Notes under the pieces: generated by a model | The model's database searches: none | Told to the model about the DNA's origin: nothing | The model's input: the letters and a program-made list of their open reading frames with translations, nothing else | Program-made: the position numbers and the translations under genes | Shown: piece after piece, positions 22,641 through 34,096 of the stretch | How positions within the stretch are numbered: the stretch's first letter is position 1 | How the letters are laid out: the number at the start of each line of letters is the position of its first letter | Assembly: GCA_035578175.1 (NCBI GenBank) | Contig: JAQMRL010000007.1 | Span: forward strand, 46,614,391-46,678,390 | From: Catonia carolina | Taxonomy: Eukaryota; Arthropoda; Insecta; Hemiptera; Achilidae | Direction of reading: 5' to 3' | DNA length: 64,000 nucleotides

Positions 22641-23655
22641 GTCTTCATGAATAATAAAATTTATTTTGATTTTGCTGCCCTGTAGTTGAAACTGGTTCAA
22701 CTGGTCTTCCAGCGCGCTGGAGATCTATGATATTTTTTCTGCTTGGATTAAACTGTTCCTCCCACTTATACTCGTAACTGTGGTTTTAGCTATTTTAACC
22801 ACACTTTCAACATTCCTGAGTAAATTTTCGCCGGTTTTACACCTTCGGATTGGAAAGATCTTCTCACTAAACATTGCTCTTCCGGCGTAGCCTACACGTT
22901 TCAAGCATAGCTGACATTTGGAAATGAACAAAAGACGTTATGCTAATATTGTGATCGAACAAATGATATTTCTTTAGAGATGAAATCTGTTTCCTGGTCA
23001 CACTACGATATAACTTATCATTGATTTAACAGATTCTCTCAAACAAATGCGGTATACTGAATAATAATACTACTAAAGAGCAGAAATTTTAATGATTTCT
23101 TGCAAATTTTAGATTGACACAAGTAGCAGTCACACTTAAATTTCAGCCGAATTAGTGTTTATTTGTCTCTTTTAATAATAGTTTATTGTTGTTTTTGTGG
23201 ATTGGATATAGCTGATTGAAATGCCTAATCCTAATGAAAACTTGTAACGGTTAGCTCATTGAGTAGTTATCTAAATTTATGTATTATTATAATATCTTCG
23301 GATACAGAATAGAACAAAAGAAAAAAAAATGGAGCACTCGTTGAACAAAAGGAAAATGGGCATTTAAACATTTTTCTTTTACAGATGTAGTACACCGTAC
23401 GAATTTGAGCGATTTTTTAAAAAGAAATACTGTTCTGGTGCATCCACTGATTCTTTTTCTATCTGTAATAATAACCGATATTAGCGTATCCCATTGACAA
23501 AGCTTGGTCATGAGACGGAAATGTTGTTTATAATGTCCCTTCTCAAAATACCAAACGGGTGGAACCGCTTATTATGAAAATAAGGGTTCCGCTACTGAAA
23601 TAGAAAAAGTGTCTGTAGTTTTTTTTTTGTCTGTAGCCTATACTATAATATTTTT
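22641..23655. other. intronic spacer, nothing firm
   Basis: A minus-strand open stretch at 22725-22931 could be an extension of the mariner fossil (NLLRNVESVVKIAKTTVTSI), but the match is too weak to call. Nothing else recognised. Confidence 0.3.
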
Positions 23656-24598
23656 ACTGTCTCTTGCCTATATGAACATATAGGAAGGAAAGTATTGTTT
23701 TCATGTCGATTTTTTTAATTCGTGTTTTCACCGGATCTACACGTTTTCAGACCCCATGAACCCCCAAAAACATGTTTTTAGCGATTGGTCTGTGTGTGTG
23801 TGTGTGTGTGTGAACAGAATATCTCAAGAACGGAACCTCGTACGAACTTGAATCATAAAACTTAAGTTAGACACCACTACCGGACCCGACACGAACATTT
23901 TCATCAAAATCGGTCAACCGGAAGTAGTAGTTTATTCGTGTAATTTTTCACTTTTTTGCGATTTTCTCAAAAACTGGTTCTACGATTTTTTAAAAAATCG
24001 CCACGTTTACTAAATTTTTTATGCTTTACAAGATAGGGTAGGCGTCATGTCTGCTGAAATTCTTGGAGAGGCTGTTTTCACGTAAAAAAAATTTTTTTTT
24101 AAGATTGCGGCTTCAATATGAATTTTAGCACAAACATGTAGCTATTTAATTAATGTTGTAGAGAATTTAAAATCCTATAACTTTTATTTCATTTATTTAT
24201 TTTGTATAACGCTTAGTTTAGCGTTAATTAGCGATTTATCTGTTTTTTTTTTCACAAAAACGTGTGAAAAATCGATTTTTTGAGATTTCGGCCTTAGTAT
24301 GCATTTTACGACAAAAGTGTATATAATAAAATTTATAGGAAATTAAAAGATTTTCAACTTTTATTTAGAGCATTTTTCTCTACAGAGCCTAGTTTAGCGT
24401 GAAAGAGTGATTTTCCGTATTTTTAAGCCAAACTGCGGTTGATTTTCATTTTGCGTCTTTCACTCATGATTAAAATAAGGTTATTTTAATTGAAGTTAGT
24501 TTGTTGTTTATTTCTAATGTTTTATTACTAATGTTAGGTTATATTATTAAAATTATTTGCATTGACAAGAGAAAGTCGTGTGAGTGTTTCACAGCAGA
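23656..24598 (-). mobile_element. family H element, copy 6
   Basis: Runs from actgtctcttgcctatatga to gagtgtttcacagcaga. (TG)n at 23790-23812 at the usual internal position. All internal blocks are present in order, including two ctacaacttttattt-type blocks, the first diverged to ctataacttttattt. Confidence 0.85.
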
Positions 24599-26880
24599 TT
24601 TTCTTTTACTGAGAAAACTTGATAGTGTTCTATGAACTTTGTTTCAAAAAGCTAGGGATAAAATTTGTGTTGCGCTTATGCATTTCGCATCGTGTGAATG
24701 TGAAAATACCTAAATTTGACAAATCTGGAGCTCAATAGACGACCCCAATTTTAATTTACCCGATTTTTTCTGTCTCCGACAGTTTAAACCCATGGATTCG
24801 ATGGACTTAGGTAAAACTTTAACCTAAAGTCTTCACGTCAAAAATCTTCTAGTGATTTTGGTTTGATGATAAGTTGTTTTTCTGTGAGAAATTATTCTGA
24901 ACTGACTGATTCATCAAACTGCAAACATTTACCAAATTACTTTTCAATAAATCTTTAGTCACGTCCCACTGTTAACCTTATTTTTGTAAAAACGATAGAA
25001 GGTGCTATACCTGATCTGAAATGCACCAACATTCTGCTTTAACTTATTTAATACTATTTTGCCCCCTTGGTAATTTATGAGATGAAAACACGAATCATGA
25101 CGCTCTAATAGAAAATAATAAACACTTGTATTATAATATAACATTTTTAGCTACCTTGCGTTAAAATAACAAAAAATTGAATTTCTTTAAATTTTCAACA
25201 GATTCTATAGAGTTGATAAATGGATTATGGCGTTTTTCACTGCAATACAAGCTAAAAAGCACTTTAGAAGCCAAACCAAACTGGCTGCCTTATCAATGCG
25301 TCAATTTCCAATGAGATTATAATCTTTTTTAATAAAGTAAGAACATTTATTGGTTTTTGTAAATTTTATTTGGTTGAAAGTACATTTTCTAATAGGTATT
25401 GTAAACTTAAATTTCAAACAGAATTTTGCCAGGATTTTTTCAGTATTTATAAATTTATTTCTTGAAAAATTTAATCTGTGATTCCTTAAAATAATTAATT
25501 AACGATCTTGTATAATAGTTTGTATCCTGCATAGTGTTTTAGTGAGCTGAGGGGATTTTTTGTAGATAATAGTGTAATTTTTCTAACTTAGGAATACTAA
25601 TATTGGTTTTTAGTAAATTTTAATTATTTAGAATTGTAAGTTTTATAACTATAGTCCAGCCTCTCGTAGTTTACTCCTAATTTAAACAAATAATGACGTC
25701 ACTGAGCGTGCGCATTGTATCAAAATGTGTACACGCTGGTTAAAAAGTAACAACAAAATACTTTCAAAAGTATTTAAATACAAAATACTTTTAAAAGTAT
25801 TTTTTTAAATGAAATTGTTAGGCCTACATCATATCATGACTGATGTTTTTAGTACTTTAAAACTGAAAAAGTACTTAAAGCTAGTACTTTAAAGCTGAAC
25901 TGTAGATAAGTTTCAGTATGCTGTGCAATAAAAATTGTTAAAAATATTTTTAGTAATAATTACTGATCAATAATTTGTATATAATAATGCACAACTCATT
26001 CCCGCGCACAGGCTTGTCCTATGCGGGAATTAGTAAATATGTCAATGTTGATGTATTTTGTTTTTAATTAATTTAATTTAATTTAAAAAAAAGATGACGT
26101 TCGTCAGTGCCGATTAAATATCAACTTCATGCTTCAACTATTGTGACATATTTTTCATACTCATACTTCAGTAGGGTACCTGGTTTTTATAACCCTCGAA
26201 CCGGAAGGTCAGGCGCAATAAGTTGAACAGTTCATCCTGAATTGGATGAGCTGATTTCTAATGTGTATATGTTTAGAAAAATGAGTCGGGAACGTTTGCG
26301 TAAAATGAGCGCTTTTGCACTGACACTCCAGATTTTATCAACCTGCTATCTGTTCTTGAATCGATGAAATCATGAACAAAATATATTTTGTAACTTGTAA
26401 TGTAAGTGTTCGATGTAATATTTATGTTCGTTACGAATATGTAGACGACCGACGCTATCGTTTAAAACATTAATTTTGAGTTTAAGTCTTTTAGTGCAGG
26501 AAATATGATCCACTTAAAACAGACACGTGTAGCCCTGCTCAGGCAGCAACATTAGCAACTGGTCTGAGGGTCCCTCCACCACGTTCTACCATATTACAGA
26601 CATATACAAGGTCACAGTAAATTATACAGTAGATATAAACATAAGACGAAATCCACTTTCTTCCTCTTCTCTACCTTCACCAAAAATATATTCATTTTAA
26701 TATAGCAACGACCTGAACTCACGTGCCACCTTTACCGCTTCTAACACTTCTCTTTGTTTTTTTTTATGGGGGAAAGCGTTTAAAGTGAAAAGTAATTAAT
26801 AAGGAAAAAACCGGTCACATATTTGATAATTACTTATTCAGACTAGTTGAGTACAAGTGTGTAAAACAGAATTGACTCAT
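24599..26880. other. 2.3 kb AT-rich intronic stretch, nothing recognised
   Basis: Contains short repeated motifs (aaaagtattt near 25770-25800, agtactttaaa near 25850-25885) and a patch ttcccgcgcacaggcttgtc at 26000, but no element or gene I can name. Confidence 0.35.
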
Positions 26881-27520
26881 CCAATTGCCACCACTTGAAA
26901 AAATTCTTGACATGTCCTATACCCCCTTTTGGAGTCTCCTGGATGCAGTTAAAAAGGAAAATCAAAAAAAAGAAAAGCACTTCCATCATCCCCTTTTGGA
27001 AAAGACAAAAGAATTTTCCCACGATTCGATATTCCAAAAATGTAGATCAAGATCGCCAAAAATCACCAAATGAGTTGAACATGTTTGATGCAGTTGAACC
27101 AACTGAACGAGACTAGTAAAAACGATACCAAGATTGAATGGGAACATCTGACTATACCGACAGGGTGTAAGTTACTAGATGAATTGCCTTGGTCGAAGAC
27201 CCTCTGTTTTGCTTACTTAAGCTGTTCCCTGTGGGAACCATGGCAACTGATCTGGTGAAAATTCTTTTCATCAATGGTGCTAAGAAAATGAACATGAGGA
27301 TGAAAACTCGCCACCCTTGGGAAATAATATTGTGTTCCACCAGTCACAAAACGGGTGCTTTATTTTCCCAATTAAATTCACTTTCCTTTCACTCAAGTAT
27401 GTCGACTGGTAGCCTGTGTATTTTGTATTCATTATCTTCTTTAATTGTATTGTTACTGTTTTTAGTTACCAGTGACCAGTGTACAGAATTTGCTGCCACC
27501 TAGAAATTTTGAGACCTGTG
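26881..27520. repeat. unclassified repeat, candidate
   Basis: The phrase tcttgacatgtcctataccc with ggatgcagttaaaaa (26905-26955) recurs as ttcttgacgtgtcctatact with ggatgcaataaaaac near 30498-30546, and weakly near 40145-40175. The 26.9-27.5 kb stretch has slightly higher GC than its flanks. No ends, duplications or coding homology were found. Confidence 0.35.
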
Positions 27521-27589
27521 TAACACCTAGCACCAGTATTTATAAAAAGGTATTATTTTTAAATACATTAATATAAATAAATAAATATA

Positions 27590-27752
27590 ATAATAATAAA
27601 ATAGTAAATAAATATAGAAATAAAAATATAAAATAAAATATAATGTAAATAAATAAAATTATGTATATACATTTGTTCTGATAAATACAAAAACTAAATT
27701 GTAAAGAATTTATGATGAAGCAGTAGTAAATTTCCAAGAATATTTTATGAAC
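27590..27752. repeat. AT-rich direct repeat, left unit
   Basis: About 163 bp (ataataataaaatagtaaat ... tccaagaatattttatgaac) repeated in the same orientation at 28170-28337. The pair flanks the foldback copy at 27865-28117. Confidence 0.8.
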
Positions 27753-27864
27753 AAATGTATATACAAACTGAATTAAATATTTATATTATTACTATATATT
27801 TATATATATAAATTATATTTAATTTCATATATAATTATAATTTAATTTATATTTAATTATATTT

Positions 27865-28117
27865 GAAATTGAAATATATATTTCTAACCACCAGAACACG
27901 GTAACATAAAACACTTACCAATGTTTATAGCGCTTTCGTGTATCTTGTACACATCTTCAGTAAATTAAATTTTTTTTTACATCAAAATTTAAAACTTCCT
28001 GCTCTTACCATGGTAGATAAAATATAGATAAGGAATGGTGGTTAAAAATATTTATTTCAATTTTTAATAATACAGCTGTTAAAATCCTACATAGGATGTT
28101 TGATAAAAAAATAATAT
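27865..28117 (-). mobile_element. second foldback copy with hammerhead-like motif
   Basis: Related to 635-1018. Flanked by an 11-bp duplication taattatattt at 27854-27864 and 28118-28128. On the minus strand it ends exactly like the first copy (tttcaatttc). The hammerhead-like segment (ctgaaga, hairpin, gaaagcgctataaac) is on the minus strand at about 27926-27963. Unlike the first copy, its opposite arm is short: only the outer ~28 bp (aattgaaatatatatttct-type sequence) is inverted at the two ends. So the two copies differ in how much of the arm was duplicated. Confidence 0.65.
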
Positions 28118-28169
28118 TAATTATATTTATATTCATATTATTACCATAGTGAAGTATAGTATAATTTAC

Positions 28170-28337
28170 TATAATAATAAAATAGTAAATAAATATAGAA
28201 ATAAAAATATAAAAATAAAAGCATACATAATAAATAAATAAAATTATGTATATACATTTGTTCTGATAGATACAAAAACTAAATTGTAAAGAATTTATGA
28301 TAAAGAAATAGTAAATTTCCAATAATATTTTCTGAAC
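28170..28337. repeat. AT-rich direct repeat, right unit
   Basis: Copy of 27590-27752 with a few substitutions and short indels. Because the foldback lies in between with its own 11-bp target duplication, the 160-bp duplication is a separate event. Confidence 0.8.
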
Positions 28338-28587
28338 TAGTTGGAAAAATTGACTCTGTTTTGTTTATTAAAACAAGATTCCACATTAGTGGAATCTTTG
28401 ATTATCAACAGACTGCTGATGACCACTTAACTAAGTTGCTTCTATACAAGTGGGCTGGTCCAACGAAATATTTATTATTGGCTGATGTAATACAGCTATG
28501 TCCACTGCCATACAGGAATAACACATGCAGATTGCTAAAGGTTCTCATTTAGGAAGTGTGCATTAAATCTTATGAAGATGTGTGGGT

Positions 28588-28757
28588 TTTTTTTTGGTTT
28601 TACGTCTGACTGTTTTGCAATTTCTGCTAATGCAGACGGTGAAAAATGATGATATATAAAAATAAGTGATGAAAAAATGCCAGACCTGAATGGGAATCGA
28701 ACCCAGGACCTCAGCGTAGAAGCCAGTCATGATAACCACTACACCAACGGGCCAGCC
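28588..28757 (-). mobile_element. tRNA-derived SINE, type A
   Basis: Complete order: poly-T, ttacgtctgactgttttgca, gcagacggtg, gccagacctg, box B region gaatcgaacccagg, box A region ccactacaccaacggg. Target duplication not clear (tgtgggt versus tatgggt at the edges). Confidence 0.8.
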
Positions 28758-28789
28758 TACCCGAGATTTATGGGTAGTTTAGATTTATT

Positions 28790-29430
28790 AAAATTTAACA
28801 ACAACAATTGTCTTTATTGACCCAAATAATTTTAAATTATTTACAATATCAATCAATTAATTATAAATAAAACGTGTCTCATCTCCAATCACCATGTAAC
28901 ATAAAACAAAACACAAAATCACACATTGGACTGGTCAATCATCCAAATACTCCCAGACACTGTAGAAAGCCCTTTCAATTAAAAACTTTTTTACAACACT
29001 CAAAGAAGTCCGTACATAATTTTGAGGTACATCTTTATTATAAAATGATTATTAAAAGGCTTTATTCTCATGTAATAAGGACACCTTTTAAAGTCTGCAA
29101 CATGTGGGGAGGTACTGTTAGCCTGGATTTCCCACTAGTTTCATAAGATACGAAAGACCGATTTTGAGGAAATTTTTTCTTTGTTAAATTATTGTGACAA
29201 AGCAATTTATAAAGATATAAAGATGGAACAGTTAGACTGTTATGCTTCCTAAATATCGGTCGACATGTTTCTCCATTTCCAGAATTATTCTGATCATTTT
29301 TTTCTGAATTTTAAACTCTCTCCCATCCAGTACATTACCCCATAACATTTTCCCGTATAAGACAGAAAGAAAATAAGCGTAATAGATCATTAATCTTATT
29401 TCAATTTTAGTAAATCATACTAGTAGAATT
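28790..29430 (-). pseudogene. LINE remnant (Jockey/CR1-like RT C-terminus and 3' end)
   Basis: On the minus strand, from 29400 downward, the frames read LLRLFSFCLIRENVMG-type sequence (alternative frame YYAYFLSVLYGKMLWGN), then FKIQKKMIRIILEM, TCRPIFRKHNSLTVPSLYLY, SRLTVPPHMLQTLKRCPYYM and FLIER-type blocks. These are hallmarks of the post-palm end of Jockey/CR1-group LINE reverse transcriptases (the block corresponding to xLxVPSLYI). A 3' UTR with ttgttgttg ends near 28800. Stops and frameshifts throughout. 5'-truncated, as usual for LINEs. Confidence 0.7.
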
Positions 29431-30227
29431 TAGTTTTGCCACAAGATGAAGTGGGAAGGGTTATAACCCTGATAAATATTTACTTATTCTAGTATTCTTG
29501 GTCACCATTTTCTACTGTAATCATCTTCACTACTGCCCATAGTAGAAAAATAGTTTCGGTGTTAACCGATATTTATATCTGGTCCACATTGTTGGTACAT
29601 TGTTAAACTGTGACCAACATTACCAATGATAAATTTAAATAATTTTGTTAGTAAAACAGTTGAGTGGGTTACAGGGGAAATTTTAAAAATACGGTCTGAA
29701 GTCAGAAATGCTACTCACAGTTTATTTGCACAGAAATAACCTTAATGAACAGAGGGACAAAAAGCGGAAACAATGCACAAGAATCGAGTTGTAGTTACGT
29801 TTACAGAATAAGCAAACATATTTAACACTAAATATGAAGTTATTGGGAATGGTTTAGAAATTAGTACTTATTTTAACAATTGTTATTGGGATGTACAACG
29901 ATAGATTACTACATTTCTTAAAATGTACTAATTTGCATTCAGTTAGAACAATCAGAAAAATTACTTGATTGATGAAACTTTTTACAGTGTTCAAGAATTT
30001 CTTTCTAAATAGCATTTATTTCGAAAAAGGAAGTAAAAAAAAACAAAATAAATAAACATCCAAGCAAATGCTAAAAAAATTGTGTATTATAGAGTAAATA
30101 TTAGTAGATGACAAAAATGTTGTAATAAGCAAGGTTGCAGTAGTAGGTTGATGAGTAATTGAAATAATATATATATTCAGGGAATATGTATTAACTTCCA
30201 AGCAATAGACATAAGGTGTCAGATAAA
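29431..30227. other. intronic spacer, nothing recognised
   Basis: About 800 bp. It may contain more of the LINE upstream part, but no block is recognisable. Confidence 0.3.
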
Positions 30228-30420
30228 TGATTTAAAGAAGTCAGAAAGGATATTGAGAAAACTGGAATAAACCAAGAAAATTTAATGAACCAAATCAAAT
30301 TCAGACAACTGATTGCGGACTTTGAAGGGCTTCTATGAAGAGAGATGAAAGGAGGAAAACATCAGTGAACGAATGATGAGAATTTGGGCTACAAAAAGAA
30401 CTTCCAGAAATTTCTAGTCA
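30228..30420 (+). pseudogene. LINE ORF2 C-terminal tail remnant
   Basis: Frames read KDIEKTGINQENLMNQIKFR then QLIADFEGLL, a stop, and in another frame KEENISERMMRIWATKRTSR. This pattern (DM..TGI..E.L..R..FR..., then ERKxxxSxRMxxxWAxRR) is the basic tail found after the RT in several insect LINE lineages. The RT itself is not visible upstream. Frameshifted and dead. Confidence 0.55.
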
Positions 30421-31307
30421 CCTCACGTGATCTAAATAACCACTCACGTGGTTTTGTATGCAAGAAAAACAAAGAAAAAATATAGCAAGTTTTAAGTTCT
30501 TGACGTGTCCTATACTTCTTTAGGAATCACGTGGATGCAATAAAAACATTGTAAAAGAGCAATTGACAGTACAAGGTTGCAATTTCATGACTTTTCAATA
30601 CCAGATTGGCTAGTGATGTAATTGGCTGTTGATGCTGAAACATCTGCTGGTAGACTGCATCTGCTATTCACTGAATTGCAGCACTCGTTCAAGTCACCTG
30701 AAAAAATTCAGGATATATTATGTGACAATACATCTACACCAGACTTTCAAGTTCTTTAGCTACTTTGTATGAGGTGATATACTATGTAGATGTATACAGG
30801 AATAAATGTTTCTTTTTCCTACTTCTGACCCTATTGTTTGGTTTTTCTGTTTGTCTCAGTATTTCATAGTGTCCACTTGATTTGGAACCTCTCTTCATTC
30901 CTAGGTTGAGTTATATTGATTGTTATTCACTTACTTGTGGTTTTATTTTCCTTTTTATTGTGTTGTTATTAATTACCTATAATATCAGTGATAAGATCTG
31001 TGTTGCATTCTGTGTTTTTTCTTAACCGTTACAGCCCTTTTTTGGTGCTTTCCATTAATTTGTGATGTCGGTAATTAATTTGTGTACTGTATTATTTTTG
31101 TCTGCAATATTAGTTATGCATGTATGATATTTGGGGAATTGAAAGCTAGTTAGTCCGGATGACCTCTTAAATGACGTCGGTGTGTTCTCCAAGTGCCTTG
31201 TACTCGTACAACTGATATTTTTGTGTGAGCAATTCCTTCTGCAGAGACTGCAGCTTATTCTTTTGGTAAGAGTAAAGAGTGATGGGCTAGAAGTAGAATA
31301 TAGTTCT
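30421..31307. other. intronic spacer
   Basis: Holds a weak copy of the unclassified repeat near 30498-30546. Otherwise nothing recognised. Confidence 0.3.
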
Positions 31308-31369
31308 ACAGTACAGTACAGTTCAGTTGTACAGTACAGTACAGTTCAGTTGTACAGTACAGTACAGTT
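31308..31369. repeat. 23-bp tandem repeat, 2.7 copies
   Basis: Unit acagtacagtacagttcagt followed by tgt, at 31308-31330 and 31331-31353, with a partial third copy at 31354-31369. The units are identical. Confidence 0.9.
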
Positions 31370-31586
31370 ATTAGCTAACAGTCGTATGTTAAACAAAAAA
31401 CAAAAGAAACTCCATTAGCTACTTGGGGCTATGTCATTTCTCCACTTTGCAGCTCATCCTAATCAAGTTTTAAATTCTTGTACTGCAAGATGTCCCTGTC
31501 CCATCATCAATATAATATATTTAATAGTAATATTAATATTTATAATAATACTAATTAAATTTTATAAATAATTAATAGTTATAATA

Positions 31587-32754
31587 AGGTGACCACAAGA
31601 AACATTTACATTTTAGAAATAATAAAATAATATTAATTTTTCAAGATAATATTTATTCAACTTACGTTACATAGTTGTGGGTGTATGCCATTAACTTTAC
31701 GTAGACAAAATTATGTCAGGAAGGTGACGTCCTTCTTCCCTGAAACAATTTTCTATTCTGTCCAGGAGCTCCTCCATACTCGTTCCAGTGTCTCCTCAGT
31801 GATCAACGCCACCTCTCTATGTATCGCCACTTTCAAGTCATCTAAAGTACAGGGTTTATGTCGATAAACTTGCTCTTTCAAATGTCCCCACAAATAAAAA
31901 TCACACATTTGAAGGTCAGGAGATCGAGGAGGCCAGTGCACATCCCCAAATTTTGAAATCAGGCGACCTGGAAACACATTCCGCAGCAGGTTCATTGAAA
32001 TTCTGGCAGTGTGAGCAGTAGCTCCATCTTGCTGAAACCATACGTCGTCTTGTGGTGTTACTCTCATGGAGCTCTCTTGGATTTTCCATTGCCCAGTACC
32101 TGCAGTTTTGTTGATTCACAGTCCCGTTTAGGTAAAAATGGGCTTCTTCGCTCATGAAAATGAGAGCATCTGGTTCATCGAAAATAAGAACTTGCATTTT
32201 TGCAGTAAAATCATATCGTTGGGGGTAGTCAGTTTCTTTCAATTCCTGCACACACACAACCTTATACGGATGAAACTTCAGATCCATTTTCAAAATTTTT
32301 CTAACTGTCTCACGTTCCACACCTAATGAAACTGCCTGCCGTCGAGCGAAACATCCTGGACTGGTAACAACAGCTGTTTTCACTCTCTCAATGTTCTCGG
32401 GTGTCCGCACCATTCATGGAAGACCTGGTGAATTTTGTTTCATTATGTTGCCCGTAGTTCAAAAATTTTTAACCCAATTCATAATGGTAGGTCAGCTAGG
32501 GACTGCTCTAGGGACACCGGCTGATGTTAAAATGAACGCGAAATGCTCTTTGAGCTGCTACCACTGAGTCACCGTTTCTAACATACATATCGTATGTAAA
32601 CACGCGTTGCTCTACCGACCACTGCTCCATTGTGACTGAACTGAAGGAAATAGCCATCCTTTGGAATGTGAATGATCGCCCCCCCCACAACGCAGTGACT
32701 CACCATTTTTGAGTACCATCCCATCCAAAATGTAAATGTTTCTCGTGGTCACCT
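31587..32754 (-). mobile_element. Tc1/mariner-superfamily D,D41D element, defective
   Basis: 1168-bp element between TA dinucleotides (31585-31586 and 32755-32756). Inverted termini read aggtgaccacaagaaacatt (left) and aggtgaccacgagaaacatt (right, reverse complement) and continue tacatttt. It encodes the broken transposase below. It lies in intron 1 of the EF-hand gene in the opposite orientation. Confidence 0.9.
31697..32630 (-). pseudogene. D,D41D (rosa-like) transposase pseudogene
   Basis: From MEQWSVEQRVFTYDMYVRNG and AAQRAFRVHFN (an N-terminal DUF4817-like helix-turn-helix), through frameshifted MNWVKNF, VRTPENIERVKTAVV, ETVRKILKMDLKFHPYK, SEEAHFYLNGTVNQQNCRYW and, after an internal deletion, DVWFQQDGATAHTARISMNL, RSPDLQMCDFYLWG and DRIENCF...EGRHLPDIIL. 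The acidic spacing between QQD and the last D (MCD) is 41 residues. The position of the first catalytic Asp is Glu (SEEAHF). Frameshifts, stops and the deletion before the second Asp make it dead. Confidence 0.85.
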
Positions 32755-33064
32755 TACCAATTATATTACCTTATTACCGTTATTACCAATTATATTTATA
32801 TATAATACTAATAATATTTAATAATAATGAAAATACTGTAATACATTTGTTGCTTATGTTGGATAGGAACTTAAAAGAGATACATCAGATGGTTGAAACA
32901 CCTTTTATTCCATTAAATGAAGAAATCCCTGTCATGAACTGGTTAAATAAGTGTGTATTTATATCACAGTCGCCCTGATCCCTTAACAGTTCACAGAAAA
33001 TTTTGATACTGATGGAAAAGGAAATGGTTCATTTCAGATGATATTAAAACAGAGTAACAGTAGT

Positions 33065-33219
33065 TTTTTTTTAGGTCTGACTGTTTTGTAATTTCTGCTA
33101 ATGCAGACGGTGGAGAATGATGATATATGAAAATGAGTGATAAAAAAATGCCAGACCTGACCGATAATCGAACCCAGGCATAGATGCCAGTTGCGCTAAC
33201 CACTACGCCAACGGGTCAG
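33065..33219 (-). mobile_element. tRNA-derived SINE, type A, internally deleted
   Basis: Flanked by acagtagt at 33057-33064 and 33220-33227. Lacks about 10 bp between box B (ataatcgaaccca) and the agatgccagttgc block. Confidence 0.85.
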
Positions 33220-33227
33220 ACAGTAGT

Positions 33228-34096
33228 GGATTTACACATATAAATATGCATTTTATGGGGAAAAAACATTATTAATGTTATCACTAAGAATTCAGGTGGG
33301 AGAATAGTTCTAAATCTGGTATCAACTGTAAAAGAAACGATTAAAATGTTGAGTAGAGATGTAAGAATAAAATGATTGTTACGATAAAATCTTCTTTAAA
33401 TTAAAATACAGAATGAAGGGAAACACGAGTGATACTCGTGTTATGTCACTGAACAGACTCATCGTTGAGTGTGTATGGCCAAATGAATGACTGAACTACA
33501 AATTGTAATGAATTGGTGGACATTAAAATATGTGTCACTGGATCAGATCACACATCACAATGCACTTCTAATTGAGTCCTTTTTATTGAATTCATCGATT
33601 AGATATATTCTTGTCTGGTACTGACATTCATTTGATCCACTGACCTGCTTCAATTAAACACTGTACAACCAAAATTTATTACACTCTGTTGATAAAAGTT
33701 TTTTTTATAAGTCTGTCGTTAAAAAAAGCAATCATCAATTGTTGTGTAACACACAAATTCAATGCTGGTTTATTACTGACATCAGCAGAGTTAGTTAAGA
33801 TATTAAATCAGTCTTGCCTCTCCACACCAGCTGAAAAACGTTTTAAAAAATCACCTACTGATTATACCCAAATAACCAAATTATAGATTCACAGTTGCAG
33901 AATCAGTCAGGAAAGGTTTCAGTTAAAAGTTTTTAATCTTTGGACCCTTTGAAATTTTTGGATCAAAGGTAAAGGATAGGGGGGGGGGTCTTTCAGTTTT
34001 CTTAATAATTACAGCTCTCGGCACCTGTTAGTTTTTCTTTAACTGCATCCAGGAAAAAGAGAGATAGAGGGGGAAAGGAAAGTTAAAAGCGATGTA
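33228..34096. other. intronic spacer, nothing firm
   Basis: Contains a short hairpin aacacgagtgatactcgtgt at 33421-33440 and a G-run at 33980-33988. No gene or element recognised. Confidence 0.35.

Noticed and set aside
27540..28322. Two similar hydrophobic minus-strand frames
   Set aside because: They are the two units of the AT-rich direct repeat, not paralogous genes.
31308..31369. Possible CRISPR-like array
   Set aside because: Units abut directly without spacers. A simple 23-bp tandem repeat in a eukaryotic intron.
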